Assembly: GCF_036237275.1 (NCBI RefSeq)
Contig: NZ_CP108352.1
Span: 7,527,501 to 7,591,500, forward strand
Length of the DNA: 64,000 bases
Direction: 5' to 3'
Origin: Streptomyces sp. NBC_01353
GTDB taxonomy: Bacteria; Actinomycetota; Actinomycetes; Streptomycetales; Streptomycetaceae
Made by a program: the position numbers and the translations under genes. This document shows positions 1-8,429 of the stretch, piece by piece; position 1 is the first letter of the stretch; the number at the start of each line of letters is the position of its first letter. The notes under the pieces were generated by a model. It worked only from the letters and a program-made list of their open reading frames with translations. It had not been told where the DNA came from and did no database searches.

Positions 1-1292
1 TCGTCTGCCTCATCCCGACGACGATCGGCGCCCTGCTCTCCGCGATCGGCATCGCCGGCATGGACCGGCTCGTGCAGCGCAACGTGCTCGCCATGTCCGG
101 CCGTGCGGTCGAGGCCGCGGGCGACGTCTCGACGCTGCTCCTGGACAAGACCGGCACCATCACGCTCGGCAACCGTCAGGCGTCGGAGTTCGTCCCGGTC
201 AAGGGCACGACGGAGGCCGAACTGGCCGACGCCGCCCAGCTGTCGTCGCTGGCCGACGAGACGCCCGAAGGCCGTTCGATCGTCGTCCTCGCCAAGGAGA
301 AGTACGGCCTGCGCGAGCGCCACCAGGGCGAGCTGTCCCATGCCGAGTGGATCGCCTTCACCGCCCAGACCCGTATGTCGGGTGTGGACGTCGACGGCCG
401 CAAGGTCCGCAAGGGCGCCACCGGCTCGGTCGTCGCCTGGGTGCAGGAGCGCGGCGGCACCGTCTCCGACGACGCCCAGGCGCTCAACGACAAGATCTCC
501 CAGGCCGGCGGCACGCCGCTCCTGGTGGCGGTCGACGACGACAAGAGCGCCCGCGTCCTCGGTGTCATCCACCTCAAGGACGTCGTCAAGGAGGGCATGC
601 GGGAGCGGTTCGACGAGCTGCGCCGCATGGGCATCAAGACGGTCATGATCACGGGTGACAACCCGCTGACCGCGAAGTCCATCGCCGAGGAGGCGGGTGT
701 CGACGACTTCCTCGCCGAGGCCACCCCCGAGGACAAGATGGCCCTCATCAAGCGCGAGCAGGCCGGTGGCAAGCTCGTCGCGATGACCGGCGACGGTACG
801 AACGACGCTCCGGCCCTCGCCCAGGCGGACGTCGGCGTGGCCATGAACACCGGTACCTCGGCCGCCAAGGAGGCCGGGAACATGGTGGATCTGGACTCCA
901 ACCCGACCAAGCTCATCGAGATCGTCGAGATCGGCAAGCAGCTCCTCATCACCCGGGGCGCGCTCACCACCTTCTCGATCGCCAACGACGTGGCCAAGTA
1001 CTTCGCGATCATCCCCGCGATGTTCGCGGTGGCCTACCCGTCGCTGGACAAGCTCAACATCATGGGCCTGTCATCGCCGGAGTCCGCGATCCTTTCCGCC
1101 GTCATCTTCAACGCGCTGATCATCATCGCGCTGGTCCCGCTCGCCCTGAAGGGCGTGCAGTACCGGCCGACGAGCGCGGACAAGATGCTCCGCCGGAACC
1201 TCGGGATCTACGGTCTCGGCGGCCTGATCGCCCCGTTCATCGGCATCAAGATCATCGACGTCGTCATCTCCCTCATCCCCGGGCTGCGTTAA
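1..1292 (+). CDS. kdpB: Potassium-transporting P-type ATPase subunit KdpB (5' end outside window)
   Basis: This is the catalytic ATP-hydrolysing subunit of the Kdp high-affinity potassium pump in the cytoplasmic membrane. The frame is open from base 3 of the window, so the N-terminal part is missing. The visible part holds the phosphorylation motif DKTGTIT (Asp codon at 144), the hinge [20 protein letters not shown] and the C-terminal membrane helices, ending in ISLIPGLR. It is followed by kdpC after about 18 bp, as in kdp operons generally. The reading frame is clean, in contrast to the decayed kdpD downstream. Confidence 0.97.
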   Translation, partial: VCLIPTTIGALLSAIGIAGMDRLVQRNVLAMSGRAVEAAGDVSTLLLDKTGTITLGNRQASEFVPVKGTTEAELADAAQLSSLADETPEGRSIVVLAKEKYGLRERHQGELSHAEWIAFTAQTRMSGVDVDGRKVRKGATGSVVAWVQERGGTVSDDAQALNDKISQAGGTPLLVAVDDDKSARVLGVIHLKDVVKEGMRERFDELRRMGIKTVMITGDNPLTAKSIAEEAGVDDFLAEATPEDKMALIKREQAGGKLVAMTGDGTNDAPALAQADVGVAMNTGTSAAKEAGNMVDLDSNPTKLIEIVEIGKQLLITRGALTTFSIANDVAKYFAIIPAMFAVAYPSLDKLNIMGLSSPESAILSAVIFNALIIIALVPLALKGVQYRPTSADKMLRRNLGIYGLGGLIAPFIGIKIIDVVISLIPGLR

Positions 1293-1310
1293 TCCGAAAG
1301 CGTGCTGATC

Positions 1311-1988
1311 ATGAACAACTCCGTAGGAAACGCAGTGCGCCTGCTCTGGGCGGGTCTACGCGCCCTCCTCGTCCTGACCGTGGTGACGGGTGTGCTCTAC
1401 CCGCTGGCCGTCACGGGCATCGCCCAGGTCGCGTTCAACGACAAGGCCAACGGCTCCGAGGTCACCAGCGAGGGCAAGGTCGTCGGCTCCGAGCTCATCG
1501 GCCAGACGTACAACCTGCCGATGAAGAACCCGGGCGACGCGGAGGAGGCGGTGGTCCCGGACCTGAAGTGGTTCCAGCCGCGTCCCTCCAACGGCCTGGG
1601 CAGCAACAGCGTCAACACCCAGTACTCGATCATCCTGTCGGGCGCGACCAACCGGTCCGGCGACAACGACGACCTGATCAAGTGGGTCACGGACGCGAAG
1701 GCCGCCGTGGTCAAGGACAACTCCACCGCCATCTACAAGGTCAAGCCCTCGGACGTGCCGGCCGACGCCGTCACCTCCTCCGGCTCCGGCCTGGACCCGC
1801 ACATCTCCCCGGAGTACGCGGAACTCCAGGTCCACCGGGTCGCGGAGCAGAACAAGCTGGACGTCAAGGCGGTCGAGAGGCTCGTCGCCGACCACACCGA
1901 CGACAGGATCCTCGGCTTCATCGGTGAGCCCCGCGTCAACGTCCTCCAGCTGAACATCGCGCTCAAGGCCCTGGTGGCCAAGGGCTGA
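1311..1988 (+). CDS. kdpC: Potassium-transporting ATPase subunit KdpC
   Basis: KdpC is the single-span subunit that assembles with KdpA and KdpB in the potassium pump. The 225-residue product has one N-terminal membrane segment (about residues 8-30, GLRALLVLTVVTGVLYPLAV) followed by a periplasm-side domain with the family-typical WFQPRPS and SGSGLDPHISP stretches and the end LVADHT..RILGFIGEPRVNVLQLN. I chose ATG 1311 because GAAAG lies about 10 bases upstream; GTG 1302 in the same frame is possible. The stop overlaps the ATG that once started kdpD (TGATG), the signature of translational coupling. Confidence 0.95.
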   Translation: MNNSVGNAVRLLWAGLRALLVLTVVTGVLYPLAVTGIAQVAFNDKANGSEVTSEGKVVGSELIGQTYNLPMKNPGDAEEAVVPDLKWFQPRPSNGLGSNSVNTQYSIILSGATNRSGDNDDLIKWVTDAKAAVVKDNSTAIYKVKPSDVPADAVTSSGSGLDPHISPEYAELQVHRVAEQNKLDVKAVERLVADHTDDRILGFIGEPRVNVLQLNIALKALVAKG

Positions 1989-3016
1989 TGGCCAACGATC
2001 GCCGACCCGAAGAACCTGGTGGCCCTCGTCGTCCTCGTGGGCGTGGCGATCTCCGTCGCCTCCGTGGTGGACCTGGCGGCCCGCCGCACCCATCAGGCCG
2101 CCCGGCTGCGCGCCGAGGCCGAGACGCTCTCGTTCCTCGCCGGAAGCGTGCTGCGGGGCGAGACGAGCCTGGAGCCCCTCCTCGAACGGGTCCGGGAGAC
2201 CTTCGCCATGGAGTCCGTCGCCTTGCTGGAACGCCATGAGGAGACCGATCCCTGGGCCTGTGTCGCCCTGGTCGGCCCCGGCCGGCGGGCCGTCCCGAGG
2301 ACGTGGCCGTGGACATGCCCGTCGGCGAGGGCCTGCCCCTGGCCCTGACCGGTCGGGTGCTGCCCGCCGAGGACCGGCGTGTGCTCGGTGCGTTCGCCGC
2401 CCAGGCCGCGGTGGTACTGGACCGGCAGCGGCTCGTCGGCGAGGCCGAGGAGGCCCGCAAGCTGGCCGAGGGCAACAAGATCCGTGCGTCCCTGCTCGCG
2501 GCGGTCAGCCACGACCTGCGTACCGTGACCGCGGTCATCCGCGAGACCGACCTCGACGAGGTCGTCCCGATGGCGCTCGCGGGTGTGCCCGAGGACAGCG
2601 TGGAGCTGGACATTCCCGAGACCCTCCCGATGGTCGCCGTCGACCGCGGTCTGCTGGAACGGGCGGTCGCCGACATCGTCGAGAACGCGGTCACGTACAG
2701 CCCCGAGGGCGCACTCGTCCTCGTGGCCGCGAGCGCGCTCGCCGACCGGGTCGAACTCCGGGTCGTGGACCGCGGCCCGGGCGTCCCCGACGAGGCCAAG
2801 GACCGGATCTTCGGCGCGTTCCAGCGCTACGGCGACGCGCCGCGTGGCGCCGGCGTGGGCCTCGGAGGCGCCGTCGCCCGAGGCTTCGTCGAGGCCATGG
2901 GTGGCACCGTGACCGCCGAGGGCACCCCCGGCGGCGGTCTCACGACGACCGTCGCCCTCCGCAAGGGGGACGGCCTCCCGCCGTTCCGCGCGGAACTCCC
3001 GGCGACGACGACCTGA
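1988..3016 (+). pseudogene. kdpD: Decayed kdpD (osmosensitive K+ channel histidine kinase)
   Basis: Three independent lesions are visible. (1) The ATG at 1988 overlapping kdpC opens a frame that is not KdpD; KdpD-like sequence starts near 2001 in another frame at the last membrane helix (LVALVVLVG..VASVVDLAARR), so the roughly 500-residue KdpD/USP/early-membrane part is gone. (2) A frameshift between about 2275 and 2295 separates this from VDMPVGEGLPLALTGRVLPAEDRR and the GAF end. (3) The H-box AVSHDLR jumps directly to IRETDLDEVVPMAL, removing most of the dimerisation helices. The ATPase end (DRGPGVPDEAKDRIFGAFQR, GVGLGGAVARGF) is recognisable. No kdpE follows. It cannot make a working sensor; the family call is firm. 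Confidence 0.9.
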
Positions 3017-3249
3017 CCCGTTTCTGCGCCGTGCCGATCTCGGCGTCACCGATGTCCAGGCAGAGCGGACCGAGGCAATCCATTCCCCCGTCGGCGCCGA
3101 AGCGGAGGCCGCCGGTCGAACCGGCCCCGAAATCCGCGTACTTGAGGTGGGAGGCTCCCGGCGGACGGTCGCCGGGACCCGCGGGCCGGACACCGGGCGG
3201 GCTCTCGAGTCTGTCCTGAGGCCATCGCTCGGGGCATACTGGCATCACG
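3017..3249. other. Intergenic stretch with no gene recognised
   Basis: This is where kdpE would be expected in an intact kdp regulatory operon. Neither strand gives a response-regulator sequence or any other family I recognise, and I see no strong hairpin. Confidence 0.5.
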
Positions 3250-3471
3250 ATGACGAACCGATCCGCGCCCCGGCGCCACCTGTCCACCAGCCCCTTCGCG
3301 GCTCCCGTCGATCCCGTGATCAAGGAGTTCGCTGTCGGTGACCGCGTCTCCCACGATCGTCACGGCCTCGGGAAGATCATTGGCCAGGAGCCGACGGGTG
3401 CGCTTCTCGTCGACTTCGGAGCCACCCAGGTCCGCGTCCTCAGCCCGTACAAGGGGATGCACAAGCTCTGA
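3250..3471 (+). CDS. Small basic protein with PcrA-like Tudor domain
   Basis: The product is 73 residues. Residues about 25-73 (FAVGDRVSHDRHGLGKIIGQ.., LLVDFGATQVRVLSPYKGMHKL) resemble the C-terminal Tudor-like module of actinobacterial PcrA/UvrD helicases, which reads FxVGDRVxHDxYGxGxV...DFG. Similar stand-alone proteins are common in Streptomyces and have no established function; binding of RNA polymerase or nucleic acid is an inference from the helicase module. ATG 3250 has no strong Shine-Dalgarno sequence, so the start is uncertain. A good terminator follows within 20 bp, which supports an independent gene. Confidence 0.7.
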   Translation: MTNRSAPRRHLSTSPFAAPVDPVIKEFAVGDRVSHDRHGLGKIIGQEPTGALLVDFGATQVRVLSPYKGMHKL

Positions 3472-3489
3472 CCGCTCGTTTCCCCGAAT

Positions 3490-3525
3490 CCGCCCCCGGT
3501 GCCTCGCGCCAGGGGCGGTTTTCTT
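3490..3525 (+). terminator. Rho-independent terminator
   Basis: CCGCCCC (3490-3496) and GGGGCGG (3512-3518) form a 7-bp stem followed by TTTTCTTT. It ends the small Tudor-domain gene and separates it from the arsR-type gene. Confidence 0.8.
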
Positions 3526-3546
3526 TGCCGTGCCTACGATGGCCCC

Positions 3547-3906
3547 ATGTCCGAACGCGAGGGAACCTCAACAGCGAGTGTTGTGCACCAGCGCACCCCC
3601 GGCGCTCCCGAGCTCGCCGCCGCGGCCGGTGTGTTCGCGCTGCTCGCGGATCCGACCCGACTGCATCTGGTGTGGCTCCTGACACGCGGGGAGTCGGACG
3701 TCGGCGCCCTTGCGGAGGCGTGCGGCGCGGCCCGGCCCGCGGTGAGCCAGCACCTGGCCAAGCTGCGTCTCGGCGGACTTGTCCAGCACCGCAAGGACGG
3801 CCGGCGGGTGGTGTACACGCTGCCGGACGGACATATGCGGCGCCTTGTGGTCGAAGCGATCAGTCATGCCGATCATCAGGTGACGGGGGAGCCCTGGCAC
3901 GACTGA
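3547..3906 (+). CDS. ArsR/SmtB-family metal sensor repressor (NmtR/CzrA type)
   Basis: This is a 119-residue winged-helix repressor; the recognition helix is in ACGAARPAVSQHLAKLRLGGLV. The last helix carries D94-x-H96-x10-H107-x2-H110, exactly the alpha-5 inter-subunit site used by zinc sensor CzrA and nickel/cobalt sensor NmtR, and a further His118 lies in the C-terminal extension as in NmtR. There is no alpha-3 CVC arsenic site. It is expected to release DNA on binding Ni, Co or Zn. The start at ATG 3547 gives the family length. The MFS exporter gene follows 94 bp later behind a perfect palindrome, so it is the probable target. Which metal is sensed cannot be read from sequence. Confidence 0.85.
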   Translation: MSEREGTSTASVVHQRTPGAPELAAAAGVFALLADPTRLHLVWLLTRGESDVGALAEACGAARPAVSQHLAKLRLGGLVQHRKDGRRVVYTLPDGHMRRLVVEAISHADHQVTGEPWHD

Positions 3907-3931
3907 CGGGCACCCCTCGGTTGTAGATTCA

Positions 3932-3955
3932 ACATGTGCGCAACCATGCACATGT
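3932..3955. promoter_or_regulatory. Putative ArsR operator
   Basis: ACATGTGC (3932-3939) and GCACATGT (3948-3955) form a perfect 8-bp inverted repeat with an 8-bp spacer, centred 57 bp upstream of the MFS start and just after the arsR stop. Its size and place fit an ArsR/SmtB operator. Confidence 0.65.
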
Positions 3956-3984
3956 CGGCTACGGTGGTGAGAACCCCGTAGCCG
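3956..3984. promoter_or_regulatory. 9-bp inverted repeat in MFS leader
   Basis: CGGCTACGG (3956-3964) and CCGTAGCCG (3976-3984) are a perfect inverted repeat with an 11-base spacer. It abuts the operator candidate and ends 4 bp before the Shine-Dalgarno GAGGG (3988-3992). It could be an mRNA hairpin controlling translation, an attenuator, or a second protein site. Confidence 0.5.
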
Positions 3985-4000
3985 AACGAGGGCGTGCCAC

Positions 4001-5368
4001 ATGCTGTCCGTGCTGCGCAACCGCACCTACCGCCGTCTGTTCACCGCCCAGGTCGTCGCCCTCGCCGGCACCGGACTCGCCACGGTCGCGCTGAGCCTGC
4101 TCGCGTACGACCTCGCGGGCGCCGACGCCTCCGCCGTCCTCGGGACCGCCCTCGCGATCAAGATGGTCGCGTACGTCGGCATCGCCCCGCTCATCAGCGC
4201 CTTCGCCGACCGCATACCTCGACGCGCGCTGCTGGTCGCCATGGACCTCACCCGCGCGGCGGCCGCCCTGGCGCTGCCCTTCGTCACAGAGGTCTGGCAG
4301 GTCTACGTCCTGATCCTGCTGCTCCAGGCCGCCTCGGCCGCCTTCACGCCGACCTTCCAGGCCACCGTCCCCGACGTCCTGCCCGAGGAGCGCGACTACA
4401 CCCGCGCCCTGTCGCTCTCCCGGCTCGCCTACGACCTGGAGAACCTCTTCAGTCCCGCGCTCGCCGCCGCCCTGCTGACCCTCGTCCCCTCCGGACTGCT
4501 CTTCACTGGGACCGCCGCCGGCTTCCTCGCCTCCGCCGCCCTGGTCGCCTCGGTCCTGCTCCCGAAACCGGAACCGGTGGAGCGGACCGGCGGCGCGTAC
4601 GACAGGGCCGCCTACGGCACCCGGCTCTTCCTGGCCACGCCACGGCTGCGGGCGCTCCTCGCGCTCGACCTGGTCGTCGCCGCGGGCGGCGCGATGGTCC
4701 TCGTCAACACCGTCGTGCTCGTACGTGACGTCCTGGTCCGCCCGGCAGGCGACGTCGCCCTCGCCCTCGGCGCGTACGGAGCGGGCTCCATGGCCGTGGC
4801 GCTGCTGCTGCCACGGCTCCTGGACCGGGTCGGGGACCGCGCTGTGCTGCTCCCGGCCGCCTTCGTGACGGCCGGGGTCCTGGCCCTCCTCCCGGCCGGC
4901 CTGGCGGCGAGCCCCGGCCCCTGGTCCTGGTCGGCCCTGCTCACCGCCTGGCTGCTGCTCGGGGCCGCCTGCTCCGCGGTCCTGACCCCCGGTGGGCGAC
5001 TGCTGCGGCGCTCGGCGGGCAGCGGAGACCTGCCCGCCGTCTTCGCCGCCCGCTTCTCCCTCGCCCACGGCTGCTGGCTGCTCACCTACCCCCTCGCCGG
5101 CTGGACCGCCGCGCACGCCGGCCTCCCGCTCGCCGCCGGCGCGCTGAGCGCCGTCGCCCTCCTCGCGGCCGTCGCCGCAGTCCGGCTCTGGCCGCGCACC
5201 GACCCGGACGAGCTGGAACACGTCCACGCCGAGCTGGCGCCGGACCATCCGCACCTGGCCGGTACGGGCCGACGCCACGCCCACGACTACCGCAGGGACG
5301 CCCTCCACCCCCGCCCGCCCGTTCCGATGCTCACCGCGCGGCCCCGGGGACCGCGAAACGCAGCGTGA
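4001..5368 (+). CDS. MFS exporter with His-rich C-terminal tail (probable metal efflux)
   Basis: This is a 455-residue major facilitator with about 12 membrane segments, starting MLSVLRNRTYRRLFTAQ. The inter-helix 2/3 loop reads ADRIPRRALLVAMD. The C-terminal cytosolic tail (about residues 405-445) is rich in histidine: HVH, DHPH, RHAH and LH within 40 residues. With the NmtR/CzrA-type repressor directly upstream, this supports export of nickel, cobalt or zinc. GAGGG precedes ATG 4001 by 8 bp. The last 38 bp overlap the convergent GH38 gene. Export of an unrelated drug cannot be excluded. Confidence 0.85.
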   Translation: MLSVLRNRTYRRLFTAQVVALAGTGLATVALSLLAYDLAGADASAVLGTALAIKMVAYVGIAPLISAFADRIPRRALLVAMDLTRAAAALALPFVTEVWQVYVLILLLQAASAAFTPTFQATVPDVLPEERDYTRALSLSRLAYDLENLFSPALAAALLTLVPSGLLFTGTAAGFLASAALVASVLLPKPEPVERTGGAYDRAAYGTRLFLATPRLRALLALDLVVAAGGAMVLVNTVVLVRDVLVRPAGDVALALGAYGAGSMAVALLLPRLLDRVGDRAVLLPAAFVTAGVLALLPAGLAASPGPWSWSALLTAWLLLGAACSAVLTPGGRLLRRSAGSGDLPAVFAARFSLAHGCWLLTYPLAGWTAAHAGLPLAAGALSAVALLAAVAAVRLWPRTDPDELEHVHAELAPDHPHLAGTGRRHAHDYRRDALHPRPPVPMLTARPRGPRNAA

Positions 5369-8300
5369 GCAGCTGGAAGGGGCGCAGGGCGAGCTCGAGT
5401 GCGTCGTCCGTCACGGTGACCGTGCCGGCCTGGACGTCGTCCAGCGGGCGCTCCAGCAGGTCGCACACCGTGACCCCGTCGAGGTCGAGCCCGGTGGTGA
5501 GCCGGGCGCGGGCCCGGCCGCCGTGCGACTCGTAGAGCCGGACGACCACATCGCCGCTGCGGTCGTCGGCCAGCTTCACGGCGCTGACCACGACGGCGTC
5601 GTCGTCCACGGCGACCAGCGGCACCACGTCCGCATCCCCGGGAACCCGGCGCTCGGGCAGGTTGACGCGGTACCCCTCGCGGACGGCGTCGCCGACGGAC
5701 GCGCCGGGCACCAGCGCGTGGCGGAAGCGGTGCACGCCCTGGTCGGTGTGCGGGTCCGGGAAGCGCGGGGCGCGCAGCAGGGACACCCGTACCGTTGTCG
5801 TGGTGCCCCCGTCCTCGGGCCGCACGGCACGGGTGACGTCGTGCCCGTACGTCGACGCCGTCACCAGGGCGACACCCCAGCCGGGCTCCTCGAAGTGGAC
5901 GAAGCGGTGATTGCACGCCTCGAACTTGGCCGCCTCCCAACTGGTGTTGGTGTGCGTCGGGCGGTGCAGATGGCCGAACTGGGTCTCGGCGGCGTAGCGG
6001 TCGGTGTGCAGATCCAGCGGGAAGGCGGCCTTGAGGAACTTCTCCGTCTCGTGCCAGTCGACCTCGGTCTCCAGATCGAGCCGCTTCGCACCGGCGGCCA
6101 GGGTGAGCGTCTGGACGGCGCGGGAGGAGCCGAAGGAACGGGTCACCCGCACCGAGACGGCCCGCCCCGTCTCCATGGCCACGGCCACCTCGTCCGCGTC
6201 GGTCAGATCGGTCACGGTGTTGCGGTAGAACTGGTCGACGTCCCAGGCGTCCCACATGTTCGGGAAGTCGGGGTGGATCTGGAGGAGGTTGGCGGCCGCG
6301 CCCGGCGCGACCGTCTCCCGCCCGTCGGCGAGATCGACCACCGACACCACCAGACCGCGCTCGTCCACGACCACCCGCAGCAGCCCGTTGGCGAGCACGA
6401 ACCCGCCGCCGGGCCGGGCCTCCACCGTGCACTCCCCGGCGGAGCCGTCCGCCGCGGCGACGACCCTGCGGCCCCCGCCCGCCGGAACGCCCGCCCGCTC
6501 GTGCGGAGCCGCGTTGAAGACCACCTCGCCGTCCGCCACCGGGTCACCGGCCAGCACCCGCTGCGCCCGCCCGACGATCCCGGTCAGCTCCTCGGCGACC
6601 GCCGCGTACGTCCGCTCCGCCTCACGATGCACCCATGCGATCGAGGAGCCGGGCAGGATGTCGTGGAACTGGTGCAGCAGCACCGTCTTCCAGATCCGGT
6701 CCAACTCCTCGTACGGATACGGCACTCCGGACCGCACGGAGGCCGTGGCCGCCCACAGCTCCGCCTCGCGCAGCAGGTTCTCGCTCGCCCGGTTGCCCTG
6801 CTTGGTCCGCGCCTGGCTCGTCAGCGTCGCCCGGTGCAGCTCCAGGTACAACTCGCCCACCCAGACCGGCGGATGCGGGTACTCGGCCTCGGCCTTCGCG
6901 AAGAACTCCGCGGGCCGCTCCCAGCGCACCCGCGCCGAACCCTCCAGATCCCGCAGCCGCGCCGCCTTCGCGATCATCTCGCGCGTGGTGCCGCCGCCCC
7001 CGTCGCCCCAGCCGGTCGGCGCGATCGAGTGCCGCGCCCGCCCCTTGTCCTTGAAGTTGCGGACGGCATGGGCGATCTCCTTGCCCTTCATCGAGCAGTT
7101 GTACGTGTCGATCGGCGGGAAGTGCGTGAAGATCCGCGTCCCGTCGATGCCCTCCCACAAGAAGGTGTGGTGCGGGAACGTGTTGACCTGGCTCCACGAG
7201 ATCTTCTGCGTCAGCAGCCACTTGGACCCGGCCGCCTTGATGATCTGGGGCAGTCCGCCCGCGAAACCGAAGGTGTCCGGCAGCCACGCCTCCTCGTTCT
7301 CGACGCCGAACTCCTCCAGGAAGAACCGCTTGCCGTGCACGAACTGACGGGCCATCGCCTCCGAGCCCGGCATGTTCGTGTCCGACTCCACCCACATGCC
7401 CCCGGCCGGCACGAACCGGCCCTCCGCGACCGCCTTCTTGACCCGCGCGTACACCTCCGGCCGGTGCTCCTTGATCCACGCGTACTGCTGCGCCTGCGAC
7501 ATCGTGTAGACGAACTCCGGCTCGTCCTCGAGGAGCGCCGTCATGTTCGCGGTGGTCCGCGCCACCTTGCGTACCGTCTCGCGCAGCGGCCACAGCCAGG
7601 CCGAGTCGATATGGGCGTGCCCGACCGCGCTGATCCGGTGCGCCGACGGCTCGGCCGGCGACGAAAGCACCGCGGCCAAGTGCTCACGGGCGGCCGCAGC
7701 GGTCCCGTTGACGTCCTGGAGATCGATCGTGTCCAGGGCCCGGTCGATCGCCCGCAGGATGTCCCAGCGGCGGGCGCCCTCCACGGGCAGCTCCGCCATC
7801 AGCTCGCCGAGCACCTCCAGATCGATCACCAGCTGCCACACCGTCTCGTCGAAGACGGCCAGATCCATCCGCTCCAGCCGGTACTGCGGCCGGTCGCCCG
7901 CCGTCTCCTTGTCTCCGAGCTCGGTCGGCAGGAAGGGGTGGTAGTCGAGAATCACCGGGTTGGACGCCGCCTCCATATGCAGCAGCACCTCCTCCCCACC
8001 GGCTGCCGAGGCGGCGATCCGCACCCACTGGTTGCGCGGGTTGAGCCCCTTCACTGGCGAACCGTCGGGCCGGTAGACCAGACCCTCGCACTGGAACCCG
8101 GGCATGTTCGCGTCGAAGCCGAGGTCGATCAGTGCCTCGACCGTCCGGCCCGCCCAGCCCGCCGGAACCGTGCCGGAGACGGTGAGCCAGCTCGTCCCCC
8201 AGGGGGCTCCCCAGGCGGCGCCGACGGCGATCGGGGTCCGTGGCGCGGCGATCCCCTCCGCCACCGGCACCGGTTCGTCGGGCGCGGTCCAGATCCCCAC

Positions 8301-8396
8301 CTCCAGGGGCACCGACTCCGGGTGGATCGCCGGCCGGATGCGTTCGTCGAGGACGCGCCGGAGCCGGGACTCGATCAGGGTGCGGTCGTCATGCAT
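5331..8396 (-). CDS. GH38 alpha-mannosidase
   Basis: A 1021-residue glycoside hydrolase family 38 enzyme, which removes alpha-linked mannose by a retaining, zinc-dependent mechanism. The catalytic domain shows the metal site HIDSAWLWP (His262, Asp264), the likely nucleophile Asp339 in ESDTNMPGSEAM, and WLPDTFGFAGGLPQI. A mid domain follows (HQFHDILPGSSI), then beta-sandwich domains. There is no signal peptide, so it is cytoplasmic and acts on imported glycan. It is the last gene of the SBP-permease-permease-GH5-GH38 transcript, 33 bp after the GH5 gene. Start ATG 8396 has GGAG 9 bp upstream. Confidence 0.95.
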   Translation of the reverse strand: MHDDRTLIESRLRRVLDERIRPAIHPESVPLEVGIWTAPDEPVPVAEGIAAPRTPIAVGAAWGAPWGTSWLTVSGTVPAGWAGRTVEALIDLGFDANMPGFQCEGLVYRPDGSPVKGLNPRNQWVRIAASAAGGEEVLLHMEAASNPVILDYHPFLPTELGDKETAGDRPQYRLERMDLAVFDETVWQLVIDLEVLGELMAELPVEGARRWDILRAIDRALDTIDLQDVNGTAAAAREHLAAVLSSPAEPSAHRISAVGHAHIDSAWLWPLRETVRKVARTTANMTALLEDEPEFVYTMSQAQQYAWIKEHRPEVYARVKKAVAEGRFVPAGGMWVESDTNMPGSEAMARQFVHGKRFFLEEFGVENEEAWLPDTFGFAGGLPQIIKAAGSKWLLTQKISWSQVNTFPHHTFLWEGIDGTRIFTHFPPIDTYNCSMKGKEIAHAVRNFKDKGRARHSIAPTGWGDGGGGTTREMIAKAARLRDLEGSARVRWERPAEFFAKAEAEYPHPPVWVGELYLELHRATLTSQARTKQGNRASENLLREAELWAATASVRSGVPYPYEELDRIWKTVLLHQFHDILPGSSIAWVHREAERTYAAVAEELTGIVGRAQRVLAGDPVADGEVVFNAAPHERAGVPAGGGRRVVAAADGSAGECTVEARPGGGFVLANGLLRVVVDERGLVVSVVDLADGRETVAPGAAANLLQIHPDFPNMWDAWDVDQFYRNTVTDLTDADEVAVAMETGRAVSVRVTRSFGSSRAVQTLTLAAGAKRLDLETEVDWHETEKFLKAAFPLDLHTDRYAAETQFGHLHRPTHTNTSWEAAKFEACNHRFVHFEEPGWGVALVTASTYGHDVTRAVRPEDGGTTTTVRVSLLRAPRFPDPHTDQGVHRFRHALVPGASVGDAVREGYRVNLPERRVPGDADVVPLVAVDDDAVVVSAVKLADDRSGDVVVRLYESHGGRARARLTTGLDLDGVTVCDLLERPLDDVQAGTVTVTDDALELALRPFQLLTLRFAVPGAAR

Positions 8397-8429
8397 GGCA
8401 GTCGCTCCATCACGTAGAGAGGGTGGTGG

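Noticed and set aside
1988-2239. Open frame starting at the ATG that overlaps the kdpC stop
   Set aside because: Its Arg/Pro/Gly-rich product has no resemblance to KdpD; the KdpD-like reading is in other frames, so this is only the leftover of the original start.
5287-8417. Long opposite-strand and alternate-frame open stretches across the GH38 gene
   Set aside because: They are His/Arg/Pro-rich products of third-position GC bias; the GH38 frame has all catalytic motifs.
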